The notes under the pieces are model-generated. The model saw only the letters and a list, made by a program, of their open reading frames with translations. It had not been told where the DNA came from and made no database searches. 20,333 nt of DNA from Campylobacter sp. (GTDB lineage: Bacteria; Campylobacterota; Campylobacteria; Campylobacterales; Campylobacteraceae), in the NCBI GenBank assembly GCA_024680445.1, contig JAILCJ010000146.1, forward strand, positions 1 through 20,333, in the 5' to 3' direction. The position numbers were made by a program, and so were the translations under genes. This document shows, piece by piece, positions 1 to 7,621 of this stretch (position 1 is its first letter; each line of letters opens with the position of its first letter).

Positions 1-11
1 CATTTTATTTG

Positions 12-671
12 CTATATCAAATTTAAAGCTTTTTTGCCACTTTCGTTTAAAATTTTGCCCTTAAAATGCTTTTTACAAAACTCTACTATCAAAGCGTGAA
101 AAATTCTAAAAACTTCGCCTTCGTCTTTTAGCTTGGTTTTGGCATAAATTTCATCAAATAAAAGATCGCTAAGCCACTCTTTTGCTTCGTCATAAAATTC
201 AAATTCATAGCCAAGATAGCCTAAAATTCGCAAGGCATAGGCATCTACTACCATTTGAGTTTGTTCGCAAGCGTAAGCAAGTATGGCATCGCAAGTTTCA
301 GCCCCCACGCCTTTTACTCCCAAAAGCCACTCCCTGCTAACATTTGCTTTAAAATTTTCAAAGTTGCCAAAGTCTGAAAGTATAGCCTCGCAAAGCGTTT
401 TTAGCCTTTTTGCTTTTATGTTGTAAAAACCACTTGCTTTTATGCATAAAGCCAGTTCTTGTAGCGGAATTTTTGCCAAAGTTTCGAGCCTTAAAAGCCT
501 TGCATTTTTTAAATTTTGCAAGGCTTTCTCGACATTTTTCCAAGAAGTGTTTTGAACCAAAATCGCCCCTACAACGACTTCAAAACTACCTTGCCCTGGC
601 CAAATGAGTAAATTTTTATCACCTTTAAAATCATTTAAAAGTGCGAAAAACAGCTCGCTTTGTTTTGTCAA
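12..671 (-). CDS. MagIII-like 3-methyladenine DNA glycosylase (endonuclease III superfamily)
   Basis: Predicted base-excision repair glycosylase of 219 aa that removes alkylated bases such as 3-methyladenine. A helix-hairpin-helix (LLGVKGVGAET, residues 116-126) binds DNA, and VVDAYALRILGYLG (141-154) supplies the superfamily's catalytic aspartate, D143. E125 stands where true endonuclease III has its lyase lysine, which argues for a monofunctional glycosylase. The four-cysteine iron-sulfur loop is absent: the C-terminal part has only C199. W24-P25 and the length match Helicobacter pylori MagIII (218 aa). The start is TTG at 671, with an AAAGG ribosome site about 6 nt upstream, and it overlaps the TGA of the upstream ATPase gene by 4 nt (TTGA), so the two are probably translationally coupled. 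It is the last complete gene of the operon in the window. Family assignment is strong; the exact substrate is inferred from MagIII. Confidence 0.85.
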   Translation of the reverse strand: MTKQSELFFALLNDFKGDKNLLIWPGQGSFEVVVGAILVQNTSWKNVEKALQNLKNARLLRLETLAKIPLQELALCIKASGFYNIKAKRLKTLCEAILSDFGNFENFKANVSREWLLGVKGVGAETCDAILAYACEQTQMVVDAYALRILGYLGYEFEFYDEAKEWLSDLLFDEIYAKTKLKDEGEVFRIFHALIVEFCKKHFKGKILNESGKKALNLI

Positions 672-1432
672 ATTTTGCCTTTATAGCTTAGGTAAAATTG
701 TTTTGCGGTTCGTCCGCTTCGGCTAGCACGCAAATTTGCATACTCTTTTGCCAAGCTGTGAAGTTTTTCTTTATCGACTTTTTCGTCTTTAAAATAAAAA
801 TCCACCATTTGCAAATATTCTTCAAAATTTCCTTGATAAAAGCTGATCCAAAGTCCGAATCTGTCTGAAAGCGACATTTTTTCATGTATGCTATCGCCGT
901 AATGAATTTCGCCGTTTGATACCTTTGTATCGGCATTGTCGCTCATTTTTTCACTTACTAAATGTCTGCGATTCGATGTTGCGTAGATAAGGATATTTTT
1001 CGGTGGTTTTGCTATGCTGCCTTGCATAAGCGGTTTTATGAATTTATAATCTTTTGAATCGTTTTCAAAGCTAAGATCATCGCAAAAAATGATAAATTTG
1101 AATTTATCTTCATCTCGTATCTCGTCGATGATTTCAGGCAGATATTTAAGTTCGTCCGAGCCTAATTCTATCAGCCTAAGACCCTTTTTGCAGTATTTTG
1201 TGAAAACTGCTTTTAGCAAGCTTGATTTTCCGCAACCCATTTCGCCCCACAAAAGCACATGATTCGCTTCTTCGCCGTGGATAAATTTTTTGGTATTTGC
1301 GATAAGTTGCTCTTTTTGTCTATCCAGTCCAACTAAGCTGTGAATATCGACAAAATCGATATCTTTAACTGCCACAAGGGCGTTTTTGCTACTTCTCCAA
1401 ATAGCAGCGTATTCTCTGGTCCAGTCTATCAT
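668..1432 (-). CDS. DUF815-family AAA+ ATPase
   Basis: Predicted cytoplasmic ATPase of 254 aa whose cellular role is unknown. Walker A is GEMGCGKSS (63-71), Walker B is FIIFCDD (113-119), a sensor-1-like ATSNRRHL is at 151-158, and SLSDRFGLWISF (187-198) carries a likely arginine finger (R191). This order is typical of the DUF815 family (PF05673), which is slightly longer in other bacteria (about 280-300 aa). ATG at 1432 has a perfect AAGGAGG ribosome site at 1438-1444, and the start overlaps the mfd stop as ATGA. It sits between mfd and a DNA glycosylase, so a nucleic-acid transaction is possible, but that is only context. The P-loop ATPase call is certain; function is open. Confidence 0.88.
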   Translation of the reverse strand: MIDWTREYAAIWRSSKNALVAVKDIDFVDIHSLVGLDRQKEQLIANTKKFIHGEEANHVLLWGEMGCGKSSLLKAVFTKYCKKGLRLIELGSDELKYLPEIIDEIRDEDKFKFIIFCDDLSFENDSKDYKFIKPLMQGSIAKPPKNILIYATSNRRHLVSEKMSDNADTKVSNGEIHYGDSIHEKMSLSDRFGLWISFYQGNFEEYLQMVDFYFKDEKVDKEKLHSLAKEYANLRASRSGRTAKQFYLSYKGKI

Positions 1433-4365
1433 TTTAGCCTCCTTAGATATGTCATGATTTGTGCTATCACATCATCATCGTCTTTACTGTGTGATTTTAG
1501 CCTAATTTTTTCATCATTAAGTTTAGTCAAAACTATGTTAGTTTCGCTGTTGCTAAGCGATTTGAAACCGTGTTTTATCGCTAAAATTTTAATAATTATA
1601 AGATCTAAAAATTGTTTTGTATATTCATCTATCTTGCCGAATCTATCTTCTATTTCGCCACTTATAGCATAAACTTCGTCCGTGCTTACAGCCTTGCTAA
1701 GTCGGCGGTAAAGTTCGAGTCTTAGCCTATCTTCACGAATAAAATCCGGATTTAAAAAGGCGTTTACGCTTAGTTTTAAGTCTATTTTGTTGCTTTTCGT
1801 GCCTTCTTTGTTTAAAAGTCTGTTTATCTCGTCTTCGAGCATTTTAAGGTAGAGCGAATATCCGATAGCTTCGATATGTCCGCTTTGTGCTTCGCCTATG
1901 ATATTTCCGCCACCTCTTATTTCAAGGTCATGATAAGCAAGCACGGCACCAGAGCCAAGAGATGAGTTGCTTTCAAGTGCAACAAGACGTTTTAGGGCGT
2001 CTTGGTTTAAGCTTTCTTTGTTTTCGATAAGAAAATAGCAAAAACCTTGTTTGTTGCTTCGTCCGACTCGTCCGCGAAGTTGGTGCAAGTCTGCTATACC
2101 AAATTTGTTGGCGTTTTCGATGATAATGGTGTTTGCGTTTGGTAGATGCAAACCGCTTTCTACTATGCTCGTGCAGACCATGACATCGTATTCGCCATTT
2201 TCAAATTTAAGCATTTCATTTTCTGTGTTTTTGGCGTCTATCTTTGAGTGAAGTATCAAAATTCTAGCCTTTGGCACGATTTTTTGGATAGTTTTGGCAC
2301 AATTTTCTATATCCGCTATGTGATTGTGTATATAAAAAACCTGTCCGCCACGGCGAATTTCACGCAAAATCGCTTCTTTTATCAAATTTGCGTCATATTC
2401 TTTTACGCTTGAACGCACATCTAGGCGATCGTCTGGCGGAGTTTTTAAAACGCTGTAAGTTTTTATCTTGCTTAAAGCCATGTTTAAACTACGTGGTATA
2501 GGCGTTGCGGACATGCTAAGCACATGCGAAGTTGATGAAAGTTCTTTTAGTTTTTCTTTTTGTTTGACACCAAATTTGTGCTCTTCGTCTATGACTATAA
2601 GTCCGACATTTTTGCTTTTTTGACTTAGTAAGGCGTGAGTGCCGACACATACGCAAGGTGTGCCGTCGTTTAGTGCCTTGTTTAGTTCGGATTTTTGTTT
2701 GGCGGTGCTAAATCTATCTAGTCTAAAAACCTTGATACCAAAGGGCGAGAGGCGGTCGTTTAGGCTTTTATAGTGCTGGGCGCTTAAAAGTGTGGTGGGT
2801 ACAAAAAATAAGGCTTGGTATCCAGAACTTACGGCTTTAAATATCGCATTCATCGCAACTTCTGTCTTGCCAAAGCCAACATCTCCACTAAGCAATCTAT
2901 CCATGACCTTGCCACTTTTTAGCTCGTCTGAAATTTCATTTATCGCATTTTCTTGATCGGGCGTATAGTTAAAACCGGCGTTTGAGATAAATTTGAGATA
3001 GTTTGCACTTTCGTTTTGTATAACTTTGCCTTCTATCAATTCTCTTTGTGCCGCCATGGAGATGATTTTTGAAGCGATAACGAAAAGTTTTTGGCGGACT
3101 TTTTCTTTTATCTTTGCAAAACTTGCCTTGCCAAGACGATCAAGCACCGCAAGTGAGCCGTTTTGAGCGATATAACGATCTATGAGATTTAAATTTTCTA
3201 CCGGCAAAAGCAATTTGTCGTCATTTTGATAAGCAATAACCACAAATTCCTTCGTAGCCCCTAAAACTCTTATCTTTTCTAGTCCTAAAAATCGTCCTAT
3301 GCCGTATTCTTCATGCACTACATAATCGCCAACTTTTAGCTCATCAACTACAAGAGAGGATTTTTTGTTTCTTGCTTTTTTGCTAAATTTGTTTAATGAG
3401 ATGATGATTTCATCGGCGTTTGCGATATTTACGATAAGAGTGGAGTTTATAAAGCTTATGTTTTTGCCATTTTGATTTAAGGCGTCAAACATGGCTTGGT
3501 TTCGTGCTAGAATTTTGATTTTACGATTTTTATTTAGCTCGAAAAAATCAGCATTTGGCGAAACGACTATATCGTGATAATTTTTTGCCTCTGCTATGAT
3601 TTGTTTGCTTAAAAGCAAGTCAGTATCGCGTTCGTCGTCTATATCGAGAGAATTTGCAAGTTTACAATCAAATTTTTCAAGATAATTTTCAAAACCGTCT
3701 ATCACCCAAAAACCAAGGGAATTTAAGTCGTTTATAAGGGCATTTGTTTGTATATCTTTTAGTTTTTCGTTTGCGTTTTCATACTCTTTTGGGCTAAGTT
3801 TAGCGACAAAGGGGACGATTCTTACGCTTTCAAGTTCGGTTTTTTGGCTGATTTGTGTTTGGATATCGTAGTGGCGTATGCTTTCTATCTCGTCATCAAA
3901 AAGCAAAATTCTATATGGCTCATCATCATTTAAACTATAAATATCTATGATATCGCCTCTAATGCTAAATTCTCCCTTGCTTTCGGCGATATCGACCATT
4001 TCGTAACCGCAGTGAAGCAAATCTTGGCGAATTTGGTTTATATCGATTTTTTGTGCAAATTTTAGTTCTATGGCTTTAAGTTGTGAGGCACACGGGAGTT
4101 TGCAAAGCATGGTTTTATAGGGGCTAATAAGAAGTTTTTTGCCCTTAAAATTATAATAATCGCTTAAAATTTTGCTTATTTGGACTAATTCTTCGTTAAA
4201 ACTTCGTAAGTCATCGCCAAAACGTGCTCTAAAATCTGGCAAAACAAAGCTTTTAACTCCGGCAAAATCAGCCGCTTGCGAGCATAAAAAAGCGTCTTTA
4301 TCGTTTTGGCAAATTAAAACTTCACAAGTGTTTTTTAAAAAATACTCATAAATTTTCGCTTGCAT
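1429..4365 (-). CDS. mfd: Transcription-repair coupling factor Mfd
   Basis: Cytoplasmic DNA translocase that removes stalled RNA polymerase from damaged template strands and recruits UvrA. At 978 aa it is the short epsilonproteobacterial form (E. coli has 1148); the UvrB-like N-terminal part is compact. Visible in order: UvrB-homology region (about 1-330); RNA polymerase-interacting CarD-like domain starting VGDYVVHEEYGIG (345-357); Walker A GDVGFGKT (494-501); DEEH (593-596); SATPIPRS (619-626); motif VI QLRGRVGR (762-769); RGGGNIIG (817-824); and a C-terminal TRCF domain from about 865. All helicase motifs look intact. ATG at 4365 overlaps the end of folC by 20 nt, with AAGG about 7 nt before the start. 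In H. pylori the neighbours at this junction are shape genes, which are missing here. Confidence 0.97.
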   Translation of the reverse strand: MQAKIYEYFLKNTCEVLICQNDKDAFLCSQAADFAGVKSFVLPDFRARFGDDLRSFNEELVQISKILSDYYNFKGKKLLISPYKTMLCKLPCASQLKAIELKFAQKIDINQIRQDLLHCGYEMVDIAESKGEFSIRGDIIDIYSLNDDEPYRILLFDDEIESIRHYDIQTQISQKTELESVRIVPFVAKLSPKEYENANEKLKDIQTNALINDLNSLGFWVIDGFENYLEKFDCKLANSLDIDDERDTDLLLSKQIIAEAKNYHDIVVSPNADFFELNKNRKIKILARNQAMFDALNQNGKNISFINSTLIVNIANADEIIISLNKFSKKARNKKSSLVVDELKVGDYVVHEEYGIGRFLGLEKIRVLGATKEFVVIAYQNDDKLLLPVENLNLIDRYIAQNGSLAVLDRLGKASFAKIKEKVRQKLFVIASKIISMAAQRELIEGKVIQNESANYLKFISNAGFNYTPDQENAINEISDELKSGKVMDRLLSGDVGFGKTEVAMNAIFKAVSSGYQALFFVPTTLLSAQHYKSLNDRLSPFGIKVFRLDRFSTAKQKSELNKALNDGTPCVCVGTHALLSQKSKNVGLIVIDEEHKFGVKQKEKLKELSSTSHVLSMSATPIPRSLNMALSKIKTYSVLKTPPDDRLDVRSSVKEYDANLIKEAILREIRRGGQVFYIHNHIADIENCAKTIQKIVPKARILILHSKIDAKNTENEMLKFENGEYDVMVCTSIVESGLHLPNANTIIIENANKFGIADLHQLRGRVGRSNKQGFCYFLIENKESLNQDALKRLVALESNSSLGSGAVLAYHDLEIRGGGNIIGEAQSGHIEAIGYSLYLKMLEDEINRLLNKEGTKSNKIDLKLSVNAFLNPDFIREDRLRLELYRRLSKAVSTDEVYAISGEIEDRFGKIDEYTKQFLDLIIIKILAIKHGFKSLSNSETNIVLTKLNDEKIRLKSHSKDDDDVIAQIMTYLRRLK
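1438..1444 (-). promoter_or_regulatory. Consensus Shine-Dalgarno of the DUF815 gene inside the mfd 3' end
   Basis: The minus strand reads AAGGAGG five nucleotides before the ATG at 1432. It lies within the last codons of mfd. It is the strongest ribosome-binding site in the window and fixes the start of the ATPase gene. Confidence 0.75.
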
Positions 4366-5533
4366 AAAACTGCCTTAAAAACGCCTCTACAAGGTAAAAT
4401 GAGCCAAAAGCAAGGTAATAATCTTGGATATTTTTCTGCCTTACTTCATCTATGCTTAGTCCTTGGAATTTTTCGTGTCTTATGTTAAGTTCGTCGAGTG
4501 CTTTTACTATCAGTTCGCCTCCAAGCTCTCTGCCCTCGCACTCATAATCGTATAAAAGCACCTTTTTTATGATAGGTTTTAGGGTTTTTAAAACGGATTT
4601 GAAATCCTTGTCTAAAAATGAATTAAAGATCAAAGTGAGCTTGACATCTTTAAATTTTTGAGCGATAGCTTTTGCGCCAAGTTCGTTGTGTCCGACATCA
4701 ATATAGATATTGTTTATGAGATTTTCACATCTGCCGGGCAAATCAAGAGCATTTAAATTTGATAAATCCAAATTTTGCTTTAATGCCTTGCAAGCAGCGT
4801 AAGCAAGGGTCAAATTTGATATTAAAAATTTTGGCAAGGTGAATTTATGGGCGTAAGCTTGAATTTGCTCTAAGTCGTAAGTTTTTAAAAAGTTTTTTGC
4901 AAATTTGATGTTTGAGCCTTTTTGTTTAGCGATTTGATGAGCGATATTTACGCAAACTTCGTCCATATCGTCATTTAAGATAGAAGTTTCGCACATGGCT
5001 TTAAATTTGGTTTTTGAAATTTCATCTAAATTTTTGCCAAGCACGCTGGTATGGTCAAGTCCTATGGGTGTAAAAAGACTAAGCATTTTGTCAAAAACAT
5101 TTGTGGCGTCGTATTCTCCGCCCATACCGGCTTCGCAAACAAAATAATCACACTCGCTAAAAAGCACGGCACTAAGCAAGGTTGCATACTCAAAATAGCT
5201 CGTTTTTATAACAAACTCTTTGGGTAATATTTCAAGCAATTTCTCGTGAGCGTTTTGCAAACTTTCGTCGTCTAAAACTTTGCCGTTTTGCCAAAATCTT
5301 TCGTTGTGTTTGTAGATATGCGGGCTGGTGTAGTGTCCGACATTATAGCCATTTAGATGTAAAATTTGAGCTAAAAATCGTCCGGTCGAGCCCTTGCCAT
5401 TTGTGCCTATGATGTGTATGATCTTAAAAGGCTTTAAATGCTCTTTTACGATAGCCCATGCACGAGGCATTCTTGTATAGTCTATCTCTTTGTAAAAGAG
5501 GGGTTTTGTGTATAAAAAGTCTTGTAGTTTCAT
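4346..5533 (-). CDS. folC: Folylpolyglutamate synthase / dihydrofolate synthase
   Basis: Mur-ligase-family enzyme of 395 aa that adds glutamate to (dihydro)pteroate or folates using ATP, in the cytoplasm. The P-loop is GTNGKGST (43-50). Other family motifs are HYTSPHI (67-73), EAGMGGEYDATN (134-145), FTPIGLDH (154-161), LPGRCE (265-270) and the C-terminal-domain DVGHNELG (279-286), a variant of the usual DGAHNPxG. FolC is usually 400-440 aa, so this is a little short but complete. ATG at 5533 overlaps the upstream GGDEF gene's TGA (ATGA). No good Shine-Dalgarno precedes it, so translation probably relies on coupling. Whether it does both reactions cannot be read from the sequence. Confidence 0.95.
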   Translation of the reverse strand: MKLQDFLYTKPLFYKEIDYTRMPRAWAIVKEHLKPFKIIHIIGTNGKGSTGRFLAQILHLNGYNVGHYTSPHIYKHNERFWQNGKVLDDESLQNAHEKLLEILPKEFVIKTSYFEYATLLSAVLFSECDYFVCEAGMGGEYDATNVFDKMLSLFTPIGLDHTSVLGKNLDEISKTKFKAMCETSILNDDMDEVCVNIAHQIAKQKGSNIKFAKNFLKTYDLEQIQAYAHKFTLPKFLISNLTLAYAACKALKQNLDLSNLNALDLPGRCENLINNIYIDVGHNELGAKAIAQKFKDVKLTLIFNSFLDKDFKSVLKTLKPIIKKVLLYDYECEGRELGGELIVKALDELNIRHEKFQGLSIDEVRQKNIQDYYLAFGSFYLVEAFLRQFYASENL

Positions 5534-7098
5534 TTTGAAACAGGTTTTGGCGAAACTTGATTTCTGCCGTTTTGCTTAGAGTTGTAAAGCATTTTGTCGG
5601 CATTTTCTATGGTTGCGGTATCGCTTAAATTTAGGCTTCTTGTTGCCACGCCAGCACTTACGGTAACCTTTATCCTATCGTTTTTATAAATAAATTTGAA
5701 ATTTTCTATGACTTTTAGGATCTTGTTGCCAAAGGTTATGGCGTCATTTAGTCCGATATTTGGCAAAATTACTATAAATTCTTCGCCTCCGTATCTGCCT
5801 ATAAAGTCCATTTTGCGGATATTTTTCTTAAATAATGTAGCTACGGTTGAAAGTATGATATCTCCGGCGTCGTGTCCGTAAGTATCGTTGATATTTTTAA
5901 ACAAATCAATATCTAAAAAGCATATCGAATACTCTGTGCCATAGCGTTTATAAACTTCTTCTATGCGGTGAATTTCATCCATCAAAGCACGTTTGTTGGC
6001 GGTTTTTGTCAAGAAGTCCTCTCGACTTTCTTGTTTTACTTCGGCTAGTTCTTTTTCTAGCGAATCTACTCTTTCTTTGAGCTTGCTAATGGTTGCTTCT
6101 TGGTTATTCATTTCAGCACCTAACTCACGGCTTTCGATTTCTAGGGCATTTGCTATGTTAAAAAGCATATTTTTTACTTGCTCGAAACTTGAAGGATCAA
6201 ATTTGATATCTTGGATATCGCTTTTGATATTTTGTGCTTTTAAAGTGTTTTCTTTTGAAGTCGTTGCAAGTTCTGAAATTCTTTCGCCTATGCCACCTAG
6301 TATATCGTTAAGCGAGGCGACTTTTTGGGCGACTTCGTTTTTGTCTTCTTCTATACGACGTGAAAGCAAAGAGCGAATTTCGTCTTGAATTTCGGCGGAA
6401 TTTATAGAGTTTGCGTTGGCTTTTAGTTTGACTGAAAATTCGCTTATGCTATCGTCTAAATTTCTAGTGATAGATGGTTCTAAGAGTTCGCAAAGCAAGG
6501 TGGCTATTTGCGATAATGCTTCTTGATCATTTTGGAGCATAAGAAATTTTTCGAGTTCGTTCATCATGGTGCGAAGGTCGTTTTTGTCTTTGACACCATA
6601 AAAATTTAAAAAGTCCAAATAGTCGTCATTGTAAGAACTAATTAGCTCAAACCACTCTTCACGGAGTTCGTCAAGCACATTTGAATTTGATTTTTTTGCT
6701 AGGACTTGCATGCTTTTTTCTGCTATGCTTTTAGCGTCTTTGTTGTGTAGCATGGCTATGACTTGAAGTACGCGTCTTGTAAAGGCATTTAAAGATCTAT
6801 AAGCTGTGCTATCTTCTACGCCAAGACTACCTGAATTTGAGCGGTTAAGGCGAGATACAACAAAGGCTACAAATTCGTCTATGGTATTGATATTTACATT
6901 TTGTGCTTGGTTTTTAAATTCTGGATTTAGCCGCGAGATGTATTGAGATATGCGACTTGCTTCTGCACTGGTATAGCCGTACTTTTTAGAAATTTCATTA
7001 TAAACTTCACTGTAATTTTCAGGTGTTAGCATTAAGCGACGATTTTTTATTTCTATGAGCGCTTCTTTTACTATTTGCGCCACACTAGTTGCTGTCAT
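5530..7098 (-). CDS. Soluble GGDEF diguanylate cyclase
   Basis: Predicted c-di-GMP synthase of 522 aa. The GGDEF domain covers about 360-520: DFLTKTANKRAL (361-372), FLDIDLFKNINDTYGHDAGD (394-413) and the active-site GGEEF (437-441). An RxxD inhibitory site (R428-D431) lies five residues before GGEEF, so product feedback inhibition is expected. No EAL domain and no membrane segment is visible. Residues 1-60 include LTPENYSEVYNEISKKYG (24-41), an N-terminal motif seen, as far as I recall, in other epsilonproteobacterial GGDEF proteins; residues 145-360 are mostly helical, with a likely coiled coil at 320-358 leading into the catalytic domain. The start at 7098 has AAAGGA 8 nt upstream and overlaps lptE by 14 nt; its stop overlaps the folC start. 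The signal it senses is unknown. Confidence 0.93.
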   Translation of the reverse strand: MTATSVAQIVKEALIEIKNRRLMLTPENYSEVYNEISKKYGYTSAEASRISQYISRLNPEFKNQAQNVNINTIDEFVAFVVSRLNRSNSGSLGVEDSTAYRSLNAFTRRVLQVIAMLHNKDAKSIAEKSMQVLAKKSNSNVLDELREEWFELISSYNDDYLDFLNFYGVKDKNDLRTMMNELEKFLMLQNDQEALSQIATLLCELLEPSITRNLDDSISEFSVKLKANANSINSAEIQDEIRSLLSRRIEEDKNEVAQKVASLNDILGGIGERISELATTSKENTLKAQNIKSDIQDIKFDPSSFEQVKNMLFNIANALEIESRELGAEMNNQEATISKLKERVDSLEKELAEVKQESREDFLTKTANKRALMDEIHRIEEVYKRYGTEYSICFLDIDLFKNINDTYGHDAGDIILSTVATLFKKNIRKMDFIGRYGGEEFIVILPNIGLNDAITFGNKILKVIENFKFIYKNDRIKVTVSAGVATRSLNLSDTATIENADKMLYNSKQNGRNQVSPKPVSK

Positions 7099-7618
7099 GT
7101 TTGTATCCTTTTATCGCCAGTATCGATATGTATTCGTCAAATGCTTCTTTTGAAGCTTCTCGTATGGCTTCAAAACGTTCTGTATCACTTAAAATACTAT
7201 CTGCATAGCGAGTGTCTTTTATGCGTCTTGAAACCGAAAAATCGTATTCGCCCGTGCATGGGATATCGATAACTTTGCCGTCTTTAAATTTGGTTTTAAA
7301 ATTTAGTCTTAAAACGGCTTTGTATGATGAAACATAGCCGTATTCGTCATAAACTGTAGCTTCATAGCTAAGCGAGCTAATACTTGCGTTTATAAAGGTG
7401 TTTGCGTGTTTTTTATCGCTTAAAGAGCGGTTGAGTCTTGAAACAACGCCTTCTTTTACGGCATCTTTTATCAAAACACTGTTTTTTGGCTCGGTTTTGC
7501 TAATAATAACATCTACATAAATTCTATCATCAAGCACAGAATTTGCGACCTTTGAGATAGGTCGATATCCGCAAGCCGTAAAGAAAAAAAGCAAAAATGC
7601 AGTTAAAAAATATTTCAA
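7085..7618 (-). CDS. lptE: LptE-type LPS-assembly lipoprotein
   Basis: Small outer-membrane lipoprotein (177 aa) expected to plug the LptD pore that inserts lipopolysaccharide. It starts with a short signal peptide (residues 1-15) ending in a lipobox-like FTAC with C16 as the acylated residue, followed by GYRP as in many LptE proteins; F at -3 and T at -2 make the lipobox atypical. The rest is a small alpha/beta domain without transmembrane segments. The start is TTG at 7618, 3 nt after the leuS stop, with AAAGGG upstream; it is the only start that leaves a full signal peptide. LptE sequences diverge widely, so the call rests on the lipoprotein features, size and the leuS-lptE order, which matches H. 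pylori HP1547-HP1546 from memory. Confidence 0.8.
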   Translation of the reverse strand: MKYFLTAFLLFFFTACGYRPISKVANSVLDDRIYVDVIISKTEPKNSVLIKDAVKEGVVSRLNRSLSDKKHANTFINASISSLSYEATVYDEYGYVSSYKAVLRLNFKTKFKDGKVIDIPCTGEYDFSVSRRIKDTRYADSILSDTERFEAIREASKEAFDEYISILAIKGYKHDSN

Positions 7619-7621
7619 TTT

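Noticed and set aside
1..3. CAT at the left edge as a minus-strand ATG of a further operon gene
   Set aside because: It sits 8 nt after the magIII stop and could be the next start, but no coding sequence is visible and there is no clear ribosome site.
1340..1672. 110-codon plus-strand open frame over the mfd/DUF815 junction
   Set aside because: It is antisense to two certain genes, has no family features, and its composition is that of a shadow frame.
5993..6388. 131-codon plus-strand open frame opposite the GGDEF gene
   Set aside because: It lies wholly antisense to a well-supported gene, is serine-rich as reverse-complement frames of Asp/Glu/Lys-rich proteins are, and shows no recognisable domain.
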